From Gnetum montanum (Eukaryota > Streptophyta > Gnetopsida > Gnetales > Gnetaceae): a stretch of 64,000 nucleotides of DNA. Below, piece by piece: positions 23,680-35,839 of the stretch. Where the stretch lies: assembly GCA_015680685.1 (NCBI GenBank), contig MNCI01002796.1, forward strand, positions 114,828-178,827, read 5' to 3'. The notes below the pieces were generated by a model. It worked only from the letters and a program-made list of their open reading frames with translations, was not told where the DNA came from and did not search any database. Positions within the stretch are counted from its first letter, which is position 1. Each line of letters starts with the position of its first letter. The translations under genes and the position numbers were made by a program.

Positions 23680-24520
23680 GCATCAATTGTGCTTAGCCAT
23701 GCTCTTCCCATTATGATTGGAAAGTCCCCCTTACCATTGTTCACTTAAATTACTAGGAAGTTGGTTGGATACGACCACCCACAAATAATGGTGATAATGT
23801 CCTCCACTAGCCCTAATGGAATAGTGATGGATTGGTCAGCCAACTCTAAATGAATGTTACTCTTTTTTAGTAGAGGTAGGTTGTAGGCTTTGTACATTTC
23901 TTGAGAAATTAAGTTGACACTAGAACCTAAATCCAAAATAGCTTTGCACGACTCATTTCTAGCGATTTGTAGATATATTAGAGGACTCCTAGGATCAAAA
24001 AATTTCCTAGAAAGATAGCTAGCTTTTATGCAATTAGTGACAACATGAGTTAACATGACTGTATGCGTTGAGCATAGTTTTTGGGTTGAAGGGAGGTCCA
24101 AAGCTTTAAGTGATAGTGAGGTGGTTGAAGAATCAATCGCTTGTGGTTGCAAGGACTTAGTTGAACTATTGGGTCTAAAGAAAGGTCTTTTCTTCATGCG
24201 ATTGTCAAAACCAATAGTAGGTTGAGGGTTAATAGCCCTTGTAGCGTTATGTTACTATGGCTAGGTAGGTATTTCACCCTAGATAGCTGGCGTAGGTGGT
24301 AATGGAGTTAAGGGTGGAAAAGGTGTAGCCGGATGAGAAGGATGGTATGTTTGTGGAACATCGTCCATAGGAGAAGGATTCCTATAATACTCACGAGCTT
24401 GGTAGTGAGGTTGAGAAGTAATGGGACCAGTAGAGTCATGTGGAGAGATTGGTTGCTGCACGTAATATCCATATAGGTTGGGTTGTTAGTAAGGATATTG
24501 TTGCCTTGGTGATGGCATTC
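23680..24520 (-). pseudogene. A2 protease and proline-rich gag tail
   Basis: The minus frame 24197-23745 contains the protease entry LDLGSSVNLISQEMY with the catalytic Asp kept, followed by LELADQSITIPLG and IICGWSYPTNFLVI. Upstream, 24461-24279 encodes the Pro/Tyr/His-rich tail of gag (PISPHDSTGPITS). It is homologous to A1 11712-11092 and C 44061-43597. Confidence 0.8.
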
Positions 24521-24740
24521 TCCATGATTGTGGGTACTGCCATTGTTGATACTACTTGATCAATTGTGGTGGAGTTCCACATGGATAGTACATTAAGGAT
24601 TGGTGGAACTATCTTAAGTTACCTTGAGGATAAGATAACCTTCAGGGTATTTACCTTTTGTTTAATCATGGGTTGAGTGCATAGACCCCAGACTCCTACA
24701 GATGTGAAATTATAAGGCAACATCCCTTAGGATGGTTGTA

Positions 24741-26590
24741 TTAGCATATCTTGTATCCACTATCATTGTCTATATCTAAATCCACAACCTCCTCAATAAT
24801 GGCAACTTTACCCTTACCCTTGTTACATGCATGTTCAGTTTCTCTCTTTTCTCTTTTTTCATGATCACTACCTTGCTCTCTAGACTCCTCTACTATTTTA
24901 AGAATGGTTTGAAATCTATCATCTAGGGAATCCCACATTTAGTCTACCTTTTTTGATACTTTTGATGCTAATTTTTGGATGTGCAAGGTTTTCCTATTCA
25001 CCATCTCTTTGAGTGGTGACTCTTCTTCATCCTCATAGAATCTTACTCCCCTCTTTTACAGGGAAGGATCTCTATTATATTCCTCCACACTCTCTCTTTT
25101 CCTTAGCTCATCTTCTTATTTAGTAACTTACTCCAATAATCTTTGAACTTGATGGATCCTAAGCTCAGATAGCCTTCCTTGGGCATACGTCCCAAGGGTT
25201 CTTCACATTTCATGCCTAAGCCCATCTATGAGATGGCGTAGTTGATCCCTCTACAAATAACCATGGCTAGGACAACAATGTAATAGTGCATAATATGGAC
25301 CCATGGAAGCATCCAAGGGTTCATGTCCTCCTTGTTTCTAGCCTTGGATTTGCTTTCGTAGGTTGGACACTTGGGAGTACGTTTGGTACTTATTGTTGAA
25401 AAATTCTAACATGGTACTCCACCTACGAATGGATTCCAATTCTAAGGACTAGTATTAGCTCTCCACTTCTTTGACTAGTGTTTGTGGGAACAACTTAAGT
25501 TTTTGCCATTCGCTTCTATGTTTTGTAAGGCACATGCATCATGAAATGCCTGTAGATGATTTTGAGGATTAGTGTTGTACCCCCCTTCAAATCGTGGGAT
25601 GTTGTTCATGTCTAATCTCTTGATCCTACTATCTTTTTTGTGCCTTATTGGGATTCTAACAGCCTCAGTAGTGTTTAGCATACTTCGAGTAGCAAGTAGG
25701 GGTTCATTGTGATTGTCCCGTTTGTGACATCTATGATGCCTATGTTGTTCCCTACTCTCCCTTCCTTCACGGTGTGTTTCTCTAGAGTGCCCTCATCCCC
25801 TTTCTTGACTATTTTTTCTATGACTCTTATTTCACTTACCTTTATCCTCATGGTCTTTTTCCTTGTGACTGCATCTAGATCTTGAAGGAGAGGGTGAAGG
25901 AGATGATGAAGGTGAAGAAGAAGGAGGATTGTCACCAAAATGGTGCTTGCTTCCTTCTCTTTGGTGGTTGTAGCCTCGATCATGATTATGATCAGAACGT
26001 CCATCTTTTTCATGTGTTCATATTCCTTTTTTAGACCCTTTGTGTTTATCAGTGCCAAAATCTTGGTTATGGATAGTTGAGTAAAGATTCTGATACACAA
26101 CCACTTGACCGAAGTTAATGGGAGGAACATCATTATGTGGGTGATTGCTTGAGGCAGGTTCACCACCCTCATTTTCTCTTAGGACATGTGAAAAATTCTG
26201 TGACAACTTTCCCTTCATGGATTCATGATATCTCTCCTATTGTAAGTCCCTTTGATGCTTTGCCTCTATGGGTCGATACTCTCTCGAGTCATGATCATGC
26301 ACAATGTACTTGGCTTGTAAGTGCTGCATGCCAATTCATGTGAGATCACGAAGAAGCATGCCTAGGACTACATGATTGGGAGGTAACACTATGTTACCTT
26401 CTAAATCTTACCAACAAAATTGTTCATCCTGGTGGAGGATAAAGGTAAATTTTGGTACATATACATTGGGATGAACATATACCACACAAAACTTTTGAGG
26501 GACTGGCAGATTATCATGTGTACTACACCTTCGATTGTTCCCTGTATCAAACCTAGGTGGTGAAACACGTTTATAAGAAGAAGGAGACAT
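24741..26590 (-). pseudogene. A2 gag
   Basis: Gag is broken into short minus frames: 26590-26408 (N-terminus), 26218-25675 (charged region), 25681-25475 (NNIPRFEGGYNTNPQNHLQA), then decayed capsid sequence 25440-25080 equivalent to A1 12640-12300, and 24938-24741 (VDLDIDNDSGYKIC). Order and content match A1. Many TAG and TAA codons interrupt it. Confidence 0.7.
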
Positions 26591-26707
26591 GATTATCTAT
26601 TCAGTGTGCAATGTATTATTATTTATTATTTTTATTTAACCAACCCCAGGGGTTTATTCCAACAATGTGAAAGATTTCCTATGTTTTGGTTAGCACACAA
26701 ACAACAA

Positions 26708-26727
26708 AGTCCCTGGCAACAATGCCA
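26708..26727 (-). other. tRNA-Asp-type primer-binding site of A2
   Basis: Minus-strand TGGCATTGTTGCCAGGGA directly after the 5' LTR. It is the tRNA-Asp complement with C-to-T and G-to-A changes. Confidence 0.8.
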
Positions 26728-26728
26728 A

Positions 26729-27529
26729 TGATGAGTGGCAAGGTTTCCCTATGCTCAACCATACAAATATGAGTGTCCATGCATAATCTGGTTGAATTCT
26801 AAGGACTAAGTGCTTATGTGCCTTTGTAGAACAAGAATGGGTTGATCAATCATTGTCTTCCCAAGCTTACTTGTATGTCATGATTGTATGGTTAAGTAAA
26901 CTTAAGGCATATGATTTTTATACTTTTGTGTGTGTTTTTATGTCATGTTGCTAATATGAGAGGAGAGAGAGATAACTAAGTAGCTAATTTAATTTGACTA
27001 CTTATTAACTAGGCTCTAACTAATCCTAACACCAGTATCTATTCTCACTTGCTATACACATCCTGAACTAGTGCAACACTACTAGGATTACCAAATGCTA
27101 ATCTTTACTGGGTTACCAAGTCTTACGTGCATGCTCGAAGTGATTGTACTATGTGTGCTTACTTAGGAGAGTTGTAAGGTGAGAGAGAATTATTAATTAA
27201 CTAATGAAATCATTAAGTAATAGTAATTAACATTAATTAATCTATTCTGAATGTTGTAAGGTTTCTCACAAAGTTCGTCTTTATTGTCGTACAAAAGGTG
27301 TGCTCAGGTACACAATGCTCGAATAAAGATTTGTTCACTTTATGACTCCTATTGCGGGCACGCAGAAATAATTCTAACTTTGAGAGGGAGAAAAGGCAAG
27401 AGTTTGGGTAAGGGACTAAGACTAACTATGCAAACCAAGTGCACCTGCCTCTTATTTATAGGCAATGAGGCAAGCTGTGATATCACGTACATGATATCGC
27501 ATGGAAGGCCACAATATCGTGGCTCATCA
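26729..27529 (-). repeat. 5' LTR of A2
   Basis: Pair of 19474-20288, 801 bases, starting TGATGAGTGGCAAGG and ending GTGGCTCATCA before the ATGAT target duplication. The LTRs are clearly diverged from each other, so the insertion is old. Confidence 0.9.
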
Positions 27530-27534
27530 ATGAT

Positions 27535-28147
27535 GTTGTACTTGTGTACTTGAATTATCACATCATTTATTTGAGTTGTTGTAGAATTGTACTTCATTGT
27601 AGAAGGAATTTTTAAATTGAGTTACATTCTCTCCTTGTAATTCCTGGGTTGATGTGGTTCTTGCGAGAAGGCATTTGTATTGAGCTTGTCGAGATCCATG
27701 GGATTGAGTGGTTTTGCAGCATCAAAACACTTTGAAGCATAACTCAATTTTGTAAAGGTTGTGGGATCATTGAAAACATTTAAAGCTTGTTTCAACCTTG
27801 TGGGATTGAGTGATTTCACAAAGACAAAACACTCAGAAGTAGAGCTTAGAGCTTGTACAAGGTATGATGCCCTTCAAACCACATTTTGAGCTTGTTAGGA
27901 CCTTGTAGGATTAAGAGATTTTGTAGTGATGAAACTCTTTGTAGTGGAGCTTAAATGTTGTAAAGGTTATGATGTCCTTTAAATCACATTTTGGAAGAAA
28001 CAAAGTCTTGAGGTATGCAAGGAATCTACCTCTAAGTGTGGACTAACCAAGTTGGGGAACCATGTAAATTTTGTGTTTAATTTAGTGGCTAGAACTTGTA
28101 TTTATTAGGAAATTTATTTAACCCTCCTTCTAAGTTCTTTGTCCTCA
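27535..28147 (+). repeat. copia-type solo LTR, right half
   Basis: Continuation of 18923-19473 after A2. It ends ACCCTCCTTCTAAGTTCTTT followed by GTCCTCA, the usual form of copia LTR 3' ends. After it, the E LTR resumes. An inexact target duplication may be present (CCTTT versus CTGGT against CCAAT in the other E LTR). Confidence 0.65.
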
Positions 28148-28252
28148 CTGGTGTGATTGTTATGCACGTTTGAAATGCAAGATATTAGTTGAAGGAAGGA
28201 TAAAAGAGATAAACTTATTAAAAAATGTTAGTTAAAAAAACAAAGCAACAAG
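28148..28252 (+). repeat. 3' LTR of E, second segment
   Basis: Matches 16693-16790 of the first LTR (GTGATTGTTATGCA, then GGATAAAAGAGATAAACTT). It ends where TGTAACACC of LTR G begins. Confidence 0.75.
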
Positions 28253-28264
28253 TGTAACACCTCA
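28253..28264 (+). repeat. start of gypsy LTR G (12 bases)
   Basis: TGTAACACCTCA precedes element B, and CCCCGCCCTAGCTAGGGC follows it (46978). Together they give an LTR start of the common TGTAACACCC type, split by B. The possible 5-base target duplication of B is CCTCA versus CCCCG, which differs by two transitions. Confidence 0.5.
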
Positions 28265-29328
28265 TGATGAGACAAGAAAAATTCAGTGCTAGATACCTTT
28301 AATCTTTATCTTTGTTTCTTTTATTATATAAATTGTCACCTCGTCTGTGACTAACTAGTGAGTTGTATCCCATGGAGGAATGGTTTAAAGTCAAAAAATC
28401 ATCAAGACATAAAACCAACGATTAGATCTAGATTTAATTGAGAAGACCACACTTACAACTATCACCCATAAGTAAATTCAACAATATTCACCTTAGAACA
28501 TTGTTGGTTGTTAATTGCTAGAAAGCATCAACACTCTTCCTTCATAATTTTGTGCACAAACAAAAATTCTAATCTGGTGTGGTTCTCTTAATAGTATCCT
28601 CTCTCTATTTCTTCATATCCTTTTCTATTCTTTGTCCCCCTTTGTTGCATCTGGCTAGGGAATTTATAAAGATCATTATGGCACATGGAGCCACCACCGG
28701 TGCATAATGGCCATGGAATAATGTCTATTGTAACATCCACTACCACCACCCATGCAAGTGACATTTATTGTAACATCCACCAATCATGTGATAAAGAAAC
28801 ACATAGCTCCCACGACCCATGTGTAGGTAACGATTAGGACCCATGCCTCCTTACCCACATAACGTTCACTATGGAGAAATAACAATCTTCATCAAGGTAA
28901 CATGTAGTAAACAACTATAGTTGTGTAATCAAAGCATGTGATTGATGGAGTGGCACATCCACATTGCAGTGGCAATGTCCAAGTTGTAGCTCCATTACTA
29001 TCATAAATCCTTAATGTGCATTCCTGTTACTGCTACAAAAAAAGAAAAAAAAACTAGAAAACATACCACCAGTATAGATAAAAAAATTGGATTCTTCAAC
29101 TACCACCACATGGGTACCTAGCAACAAAACTTGCACCTCTAGTTCAGTCTTTAGTACATATAAACTAATAAACTAGTAATAATCTAATAATAATAAACTA
29201 ATACTCATCACTATAATAAAATAAAATACAATAAACTAAAATAAACTAAAATAACTAAAATAAAAATTAATTAAATAATTAACAATATGTAATTAAGATT
29301 TAAAAACTACCAATTTTGGGGTTTAACA
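28265..29328 (-). repeat. 3' LTR of B
   Basis: Runs TGATGAGACAAG...GGGTTTAACA. It matches the split right LTR, which is about 170 bases longer because of sequence at about 39705-39865 absent here. Minus-strand TATA box TTTATAAATT near 28665-28656 leaves a U3 of roughly 660 bases. The next bases (TAGCCCCTGACTAG) are the polypurine-tract side of the element. Confidence 0.85.
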
Positions 29329-29649
29329 TAGCCCCTGACTAGCCTTCAACTAGTGCCTAGTCATAAACGTGAAAATAAAATAAAATAAAACATTAATAGA
29401 TTTATAAGAAAATAAAATTATTCCAAGATATATATTTTTAGGCATTTAAAATTTAACATATTGGAAACATGTAGACATCTAACAAGAAAAAGATTAAAAA
29501 AAAAATAAATTTTTGTATTGCTTAAATATCTAAATATTTATTTACTAATTATACCCATTCCTCTTTGGATGATAAATTTTTATTCTTAGATATAAGTTCA
29601 CATATAACTTAGTTAGGAAGGTCCTACATAGGATTAACTGAACTTAACC
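29329..29649 (-). other. B 3' untranslated region
   Basis: AT-rich, with repeated AATAAAAT words and no coding signal. It lies between the 3' LTR and the LINE insertion. The exact LINE 5' junction is not visible. Confidence 0.5.
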
Positions 29650-32600
29650 TTGCCCTTCAAGGTCTACTTCGTTAGGTGCAAGAATGTCTTATAAACATTT
29701 GTATCTTTCGAATGGCATTGCAAACACTACTGGTGGCTCTCTAAACAGCTTCACTTGGAACAATCTTCATAAGGGACAGGCTCGTATTTACAGTCGGTTA
29801 GATAGATATTATTTTTCCACTCTTTCTTTTTGGCAGACCCTTTCTACTACTAAAGCCCACCAACACGCAACCTTATTAGATCATTTCCCCATTACTTTAT
29901 CTATGCACATCCACAATGACCACCAACAACGAAATTATCATCTCTTTAGGCTACATAGTCAATGTTTCGCTTCTCCTCCCGCCCAACAACTTCTTTATAG
30001 CCTTTGGAATGCTGAACCTAGACCTTTAGGTCCAAAGGGTTTGATCCACTGGTGGCTTTGGACTACTAGTAGAGTTAGGAATCTCGCCCGTCATTTTCGT
30101 AAGGAAGTTGCCTCTCATTCTCGACAAGAGTACACCAACATTTGCTCTACCATTGAGCACCTTACGACCAAACTAACTGACGATCCCTTCAATAGTCACC
30201 TACAAGGGGAGCTTTCCAGAGCCCGTATAGCCTTTCAACATTGGGAAGTTTATAAGGCACAAGGTGCCTTGATTAAAAGCCAACTCACTTGGCTAAACAT
30301 TCAAGATGAGCACTGTAAGGAATTCTTTAAGTACCTTAACCAGTCCTCCCATTTTCCCTCTTTAGATAAACTCTCCATAAATGGATCCATTATCATTGAC
30401 CAAAATAGGCTTCTCTATTATCTTAAGGAACACTTTGAGGCATTATTCACCACTACTCCTATGGATCTTGCATCCTTCGAGGCCGCCACTCTAAATTATC
30501 CTAGACTAGTTAATTCTTCTATGTTGACAATTTTAGAAGTCAATATTACTCTAGTTGAGCTTCGATAGGCTTGCTTTAACCTAAGTCCTGGGAAAGCCCT
30601 TGGTTACAATGGTTTTCCAGTTGAATTTTTCCAAAAGCATTGGGATTTGGCAGGTTCTAACCTCTTCCATGTTATCAAAGAGGCTATGCTTACTGGTTCT
30701 TTGGGACCAATCTTAAACCAAGGGATTATTTGTCTTCTCCCTAAATCGGGAGATCCTACTTGTATCTCCAATTGGCGGCCTATCACCTTACTTAATGTGG
30801 TTTACAAAATTTGGGCTAAATATTTGGCCTTGCGATTAAAGAAAATCCTTGATCTTATTATTTCCCCTAGCAGACTGGCTTTGTCCTAAGAAGATACATA
30901 TTAAATAACGTGGTGGTTGCTTGGGAAGGTCTTAAGTGGACAGAGGACGAGGGTCAGGATATCCTCCTGATGAAGCTTGACTATGCTAAAGCCTATGATT
31001 ATATTAAGTGGGACTTCATTATCCAAACCATGAATAAATTGGGTTTTGGCCCTAAGTTCATTCATATGGTAGAATGCTTACTCTTAGATGCTACTGCGTG
31101 AATCGTGACTACCTTCGGCATCACTTCTCCCTTTCCTATTCATAGGTCTGTTAGGCAAGGCTACCCTCTTGCTCCTTACCTCTTCATCATTGCTGCTAAT
31201 TTTATCTGTCATCAAATCAACTTGGATATTCAAAATAATGTTTTATCTGGGGTTCATCTATTTTCTCCTCAACATCAGCTCCTCAATAAGCATTTCACTG
31301 ACGACTCCTTTTTTCTTATTCAAAACAATGCTATTAATGTGCAGTGTCTCTTGTCTCGAGTGGAGCAATATTGCTCCCTCTCTGGATCTATTATAAACTG
31401 GCGTAAATCTTTAGTTTATAACTTCACCAATAACTATAGCCATTTTCCCAATTATAGTTGGATGCGTACTCAAGATCATGAAATCATTAAGCTTTTGGTA
31501 ATCCCTTTTCGCTTTAGAGGCTCAACTTCAGAGCTCTGGGACCAAGTACTTTCTCGAATTCAAAGGAAAATCAAAAATTGAAAAATGGAAAACCAAACCC
31601 CTCACCCTCACTGGTAAGTATCTCATTTTTAAGTCTATTTGTGCTTCTACCCATGTTTATTATTCGTCATGTTGGGCCCCTTCCCATGCTTCTTATCAAA
31701 AGCTTGAACAATTATTTCGAGACTTCATGTGGTCGTCTAAAGACTCCCAAAAAGGCTTTCATCATGTTTCCTGGAATATAGTAACTCTTCCTAAGAACAA
31801 AGGTGGATTGGGCCTTTTGAACTCGTTTAAGCAAGGTCTCACCCTTGTTACTAAGTGGTTGGTTCAGCACCTGGATGCCCCCAATATTATTGGGAATCTT
31901 CTTCAGTTAAGGCTTCGACAAGCATTCCCAAAGAGCAAGTCCATTTGGAAGGGTATCCACCCTATTAATTGGATCTTTTCCCCTCATGACATTATCATTC
32001 CTAGAACACATGTTTTCAAAAGCATTTGGAAGTCTTGGTAGTTCTTACATTCTCATGTCAATTGGAATAATGTTCATATCAATCCTACTCTTCTTTCTAA
32101 GATTTTCCCTTGGTGGCTACCTATATCGCCTTCTCCTCTAGCCACCTCAAATTCTAGGACAGCTACCATTTGGTTTCAAAAGGGAGTTGTTTCCCTTAGT
32201 TTTCTTCGTCTCATCAATCAGTGGATTACTTGGAATATGTTCAAAAACTTATATGGGGCTTCCAGAAGTATGCAACATTTCCTTGGCAGACTTTATCACT
32301 TCCTTCATCAATACTTGTATTTGAATGCTTCGGTTCCTAGTCTCTTCCATGGTCTTCAGTGGATTAATGGACCGAGCCTTCTACCCTATAAACCACATGT
32401 GCCCTTTCAGTTATTGCATGACTTCTCTATGATTGTTAATCGCTGCAATAGATCTTGGCACAAAGATGAGTTTGAACAGTTTTGGCTCTCCCTCTTCTCA
32501 TGAGTTTGGAGCCTTCCAACTCTTCCAAAAATTAAACATTTTCTTTGGTGCCTCCTTCATCAAGGCCTACCTATTGGTAAATGTCGTGAATACCTTGGGA

Positions 32601-33290
32601 TTTCAAACCCTAATTGCCCTCTCTGTGGAGACCTTGAAGATTTTGTCCATATTTTTTGGCATTGCCCCTTCACTCAGTCTTCATGGGAGTGGGTTTCTAA
32701 AGTTTTCCCTTTGTGTAAGTTTTCCCATGAGGATATCTTGTTCGACTTTCTAGCCATCCCCTCTACTGATCTTCAATTTCTTTGGGAAGTTATTAGGCCC
32801 CTAGTTCTCTACTATATATGGAAGCATAGATGCACTGTTCTTTTCCATAATACTGATCCATCTAACTCTAACAATTTAACTATTATGGAAAAATCTCAAA
32901 TTCTTCACCTTGTGCATTTCCAAATTATATCTCACACTTCTAAGTTAAAGTTGGATACTAATCAGTTGTTTAATTGTTTGCAACCTTGGAGCAGATATAC
33001 TAATTCGTGTACTCTTCCTCATCTTGATCTACTACATCGGAGTGTCTCATAATAATTTTGAGCATTTTTAGCTCTCTATTGTTCCCCTAGTCTTATTAAC
33101 TCATAGTTCTTATTGATTCCTAGCATGAGGTTGCTCTTTGGAATGTACTCCCACACCCTGTGAAGGATTATGTATCAAGATGTTTTCCTTCATGATCTAC
33201 ATTTGACATTGTTCTTCTCCCTATTTAACCATCAATATGTTCAGATGTTGATCATGTACTTAATCTCATTTAATTAATAAAATTCTCTTT
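29650..33290 (+). mobile_element. 5'-truncated LINE (non-LTR retrotransposon)
   Basis: A plus-strand L1-type LINE lies inside minus-strand element B. It keeps the endonuclease C-terminus, RT, and a C-terminal Cys/His zinc motif. It lacks ORF1 and most of the endonuclease, as expected from abortive target-primed reverse transcription. The 3' end is near AATTAATAAAATTCTC (about 33265-33285). There is no long poly(A) and no clear target duplication, so the ends are estimates. Confidence 0.85.
29684..33052 (+). pseudogene. LINE endonuclease-reverse transcriptase ORF2 remnant
   Basis: The 294-codon frame 29684-30568 holds the end of the endonuclease (IYSRLDRYYFST, ATLLDHFPITL) and the pre-RT region. 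TGA/TAG stops and shifts then separate RT pieces: SPGKALGYNGFPVEFF (about 30590), LLPKSGDPTCISNWRPITL, KLDYAKAYDYIKWDF (about 30975), VRQGYPLAPYLF (about 31150) and HFTDDSFF (about 31300), where LINE RTs have YADD. The C-terminus at 32600-33050 has CPLCGDLEDFVHIFWHC, a zf-RVT-type motif, and ends at TAA 33050-33052. Function would be nicking and reverse transcription at the target site; it is inactive. Confidence 0.88.
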
Positions 33291-34029
33291 TTGGGGTCCA
33301 ACACCCCCCTAATATAACACACCCTTTCCACCTTAGTGACCCATCAAATCAAGTATTTAATAGAAACCAAACTCTAATAAGAAGTACCCTAAACTAAGCC
33401 ATTTAGCCACCTTGAATTATGAAACTTGTACTTAAAGAATATGGTTGAAAAATTATAAAGTTTATTATGTGAAAGCACTTATTAATCTAAGGCTCATCCT
33501 TAGTTGGATTTTGGGTTTAAACCTACTTATCTCAAGATAGGAGGAGTTATCCTTCTCACTTGCATTTTAGATATGATGTTATCGAGTTCTTTATAGTCCC
33601 AACTAACAATAGAATTTCCTAGCTTCATCTACATTTTTGAAGGTAAAACTTGTAGACTATAAATTCTACTTTATTGTTTATTCTATGACATAAGAGTCTT
33701 GTTGCTTATTTTTAAGAGCTAAGACTTTTAATGAATTGTTGTTATGTAATTCATTAGTTATGGGATAAGTTGGGTCACTTAGCTCTATAAGTTCATCTTC
33801 TCTAGGTTCCTCAATATGCTGTTGATGATATAGCTTAAGTCTTTGTCCATTGACTAAAAATGTAGTTGAGAAATCATCAATAAGTCATATGAGAATGCTT
33901 TCATTATCATGGAGTTGGATAACTAAATAAGGGCTTTCCTACTTAGTTGTTAACTTCCTTGGAAATTTATGTAATCTCATATTGTAGAGAAGAACTTTAT
34001 CACCTACAGAAAATTATTTTTAAAAGATA
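33291..34029 (-). other. B region downstream of integrase, no clear gene
   Basis: AT-rich, with very short frames. It probably contains the integrase C-terminus and the element's 3' leader into the LINE insertion site. No domain could be read with confidence. Confidence 0.45.
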
Positions 34030-34900
34030 TTCTTATCATGTAATGTGTTTATTTGTTTCCTTATAATTTTTGTTTGTCAAGAACATGTATTTGCATTTCA
34101 TCAAGTTCGTGGAGTTGGATGATTTGAGTGGCCTAGTTCATGTCTTCATCAAAATTCAGTTGTTGGGCTAACCATAAAGATTGATATTTAAGCTCAATAG
34201 GTAATAGACATAACTTACCAAAAATCAATTGATAAGGTGAATATCCTAAACTTGGTTTATAGGTAATTCAATAAGCCCAAAGTGCATCTTGTAGTTTTTT
34301 AGACCAATCCTTTCCTATAGTACATATAATTTATGTTAATATATTCAAGATAATTCTATTAGCATTATCTACTTGGCCATTTTTTTGAGGATGATCGGCA
34401 GTAGCTATTTTATGTTGGATACCACAAGACTTAAAGAATTTTTCCATGATTTTATTGACAAAATGGGTTTCTTGATCACACTAATGATTGCTCATGGAGT
34501 TCCAAAATGTGTTAAAATATTTTCTCTAATGAATGCTATAATAACCTTAACATCATTTTTTGGGGTAGCTTTTGCTTCTACCTATTTGGTGACATAGTTG
34601 ATACAAACCAAAATGTATTGTCATCCATTAGATGGTGGAAATGATCCTAAAAAGTATATACCCCACACAACAAATGATTTTGTTATTAACATTCGTTTTA
34701 AGGGCATTTTATGTCTTTTTGTTATCGCTTCTATTCATTGACATTTATTATATTCTTACACATACTTATGTGCATTTTTAAAAATTTAGGGCTAATGAAA
34801 TCCACTTTGAAGAATTTTGATAGTACTACATTTGCTATCAAAGTGGCCACCCTTTAAATCATCATGGCATATTTGTAGAATTTCTTATTATTCATTCTTA
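34030..34900 (-). pseudogene. B integrase
   Basis: Minus-strand core pieces: VWGIYFLGSFPPSNG (34650-34605), where the family has GIDF, so the first catalytic Asp is Tyr; FIRENILTHFGTP and, after a frame change, an Asp-Gln-x-Thr-His-Phe box near 34475 (second Asp kept); then HPQKNGQVDNANRIILNILT near 34390-34330, with Asp instead of the third acidic Glu. Then come KLQDALWAY and YQLIFGKLCLLPIEL. The order and motifs are those of Ty3/gypsy integrases; it is inactive. Confidence 0.75.
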
Positions 34901-34989
34901 ACCACACACCTCCTTGTTATGTTATCCTTATAGATTCAATGGAGATATGGACTACTCTAGATGTATCTAGATATGGTGCATAAGAAAGG

Positions 34990-35660
34990 TTTATTTTCTT
35001 CCTTAGTCCAATTAGTAGGAATTTTCATAGTGGCTAGATGGTTGGCTATATCAGCAAACCAAGGATCCTTTCTTGTAGAAAAAAGTTGTTCATTAGGAAA
35101 TTCATCATAAAAGACTCCTTGTGTTTGATTCTCATTAGTAGTTTATAGTCTTGAAACATTACCTGTTACTACATTTTCCCTCCTCTTTTATCTAAAATAT
35201 CTAGGTCAAATTGTTGGAGTAATAAGCACCATCTCATTATTCTTGCATTTTCTATTTTTTTGGTAGCTAAGAATTTAATAGTATACTCTAGTTTTATATC
35301 CTATTAAATAATGTCTAAATTTATCTAGAGCATATACAAGAGCTAATAATTCTCTTTATAGTAGTTGTATAGTTTACTTGGACTTGGTCTAAACTTTTAG
35401 ACACAGTTTAAATCACTCATGGTTTATGATCAATGTATTGTCCTAAAACTTTACCTACTACTATGTCATTAGCGTCACACATTAGATCGAATGGATAATC
35501 CCAATTAGGTGCATTTAATATAGGGGCTATGGTTAATCATTTTTTCAATTCCAAGAATGCTTCTTGATAGTCATTAGTCCAAACAAATGAAACATCTATT
35601 TCTAAGAGCATGTATAATGGTTTAGTAATTTTTGAAAAGTCATTGACAAACGTTCTATAA
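34990..35660 (-). pseudogene. B RNase H and RT connection region
   Basis: Minus-strand fragments FVWTNDYQEAFLELKK (about 35590-35543) and PFDLMCDANDIVVGKVLGQ (about 35495-35440) are the standard start of the gypsy RNase H domain. The remainder is scattered over frames. Stops are frequent. Confidence 0.65.
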
Positions 35661-35839
35661 TACCCAGCATGTTCTAAAAAAGATTAAAGAGTCTTTAAAT
35701 TAGTTGGAGCTAAAAGTGAAACTATGACTCTTATTTTCTCATCATCCATCCTTATCCCATTTTTAGAAATAACATGTTCTAACACTATGCCACTTGTAGC
35801 CATCAAGTGACTCTTTTCCCAACTTAATTTTAAATTTTT

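Larger units (their letters stand above)
19474..27529 (-). mobile_element. element A2: Asp-primed gypsy element with gag-PR-RT, complete with TSD
   Basis: LTRs at 19474-20288 and 26729-27529 with perfect 5-base duplication ATGAT (19469-19473 and 27530-27534). Minus orientation is shown by the primer site beside the right LTR and polypurine tract beside the left. It is the most complete member of its family here: gag, protease and the core of RT survive. RNase H and integrase are absent. The RT reading ends in the connection region (SFLGHI) and runs straight into the conserved 3' block. Confidence 0.9.
16296..28252 (+). mobile_element. element E: internally deleted chromovirus-like gypsy element, interrupted
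   Basis: Two copies of one LTR start (16296 and 18537) read in the same direction for about 390 bases with high similarity. Between them are the rest of the first LTR and only the very end of pol. The second LTR breaks at 18922 and resumes at 28148, shown by the shared GTGATTGTTATGCA and GGATAAAAGAGATAAAC stretches, so 18923-28147 is a later insertion. It is cut again at 28253 by the start of LTR G. The outer end was not found. Confidence 0.75.

Noticed and set aside
30604-30786. 60-codon minus frame
   Set aside because: Shadow of the LINE RT on the opposite strand.
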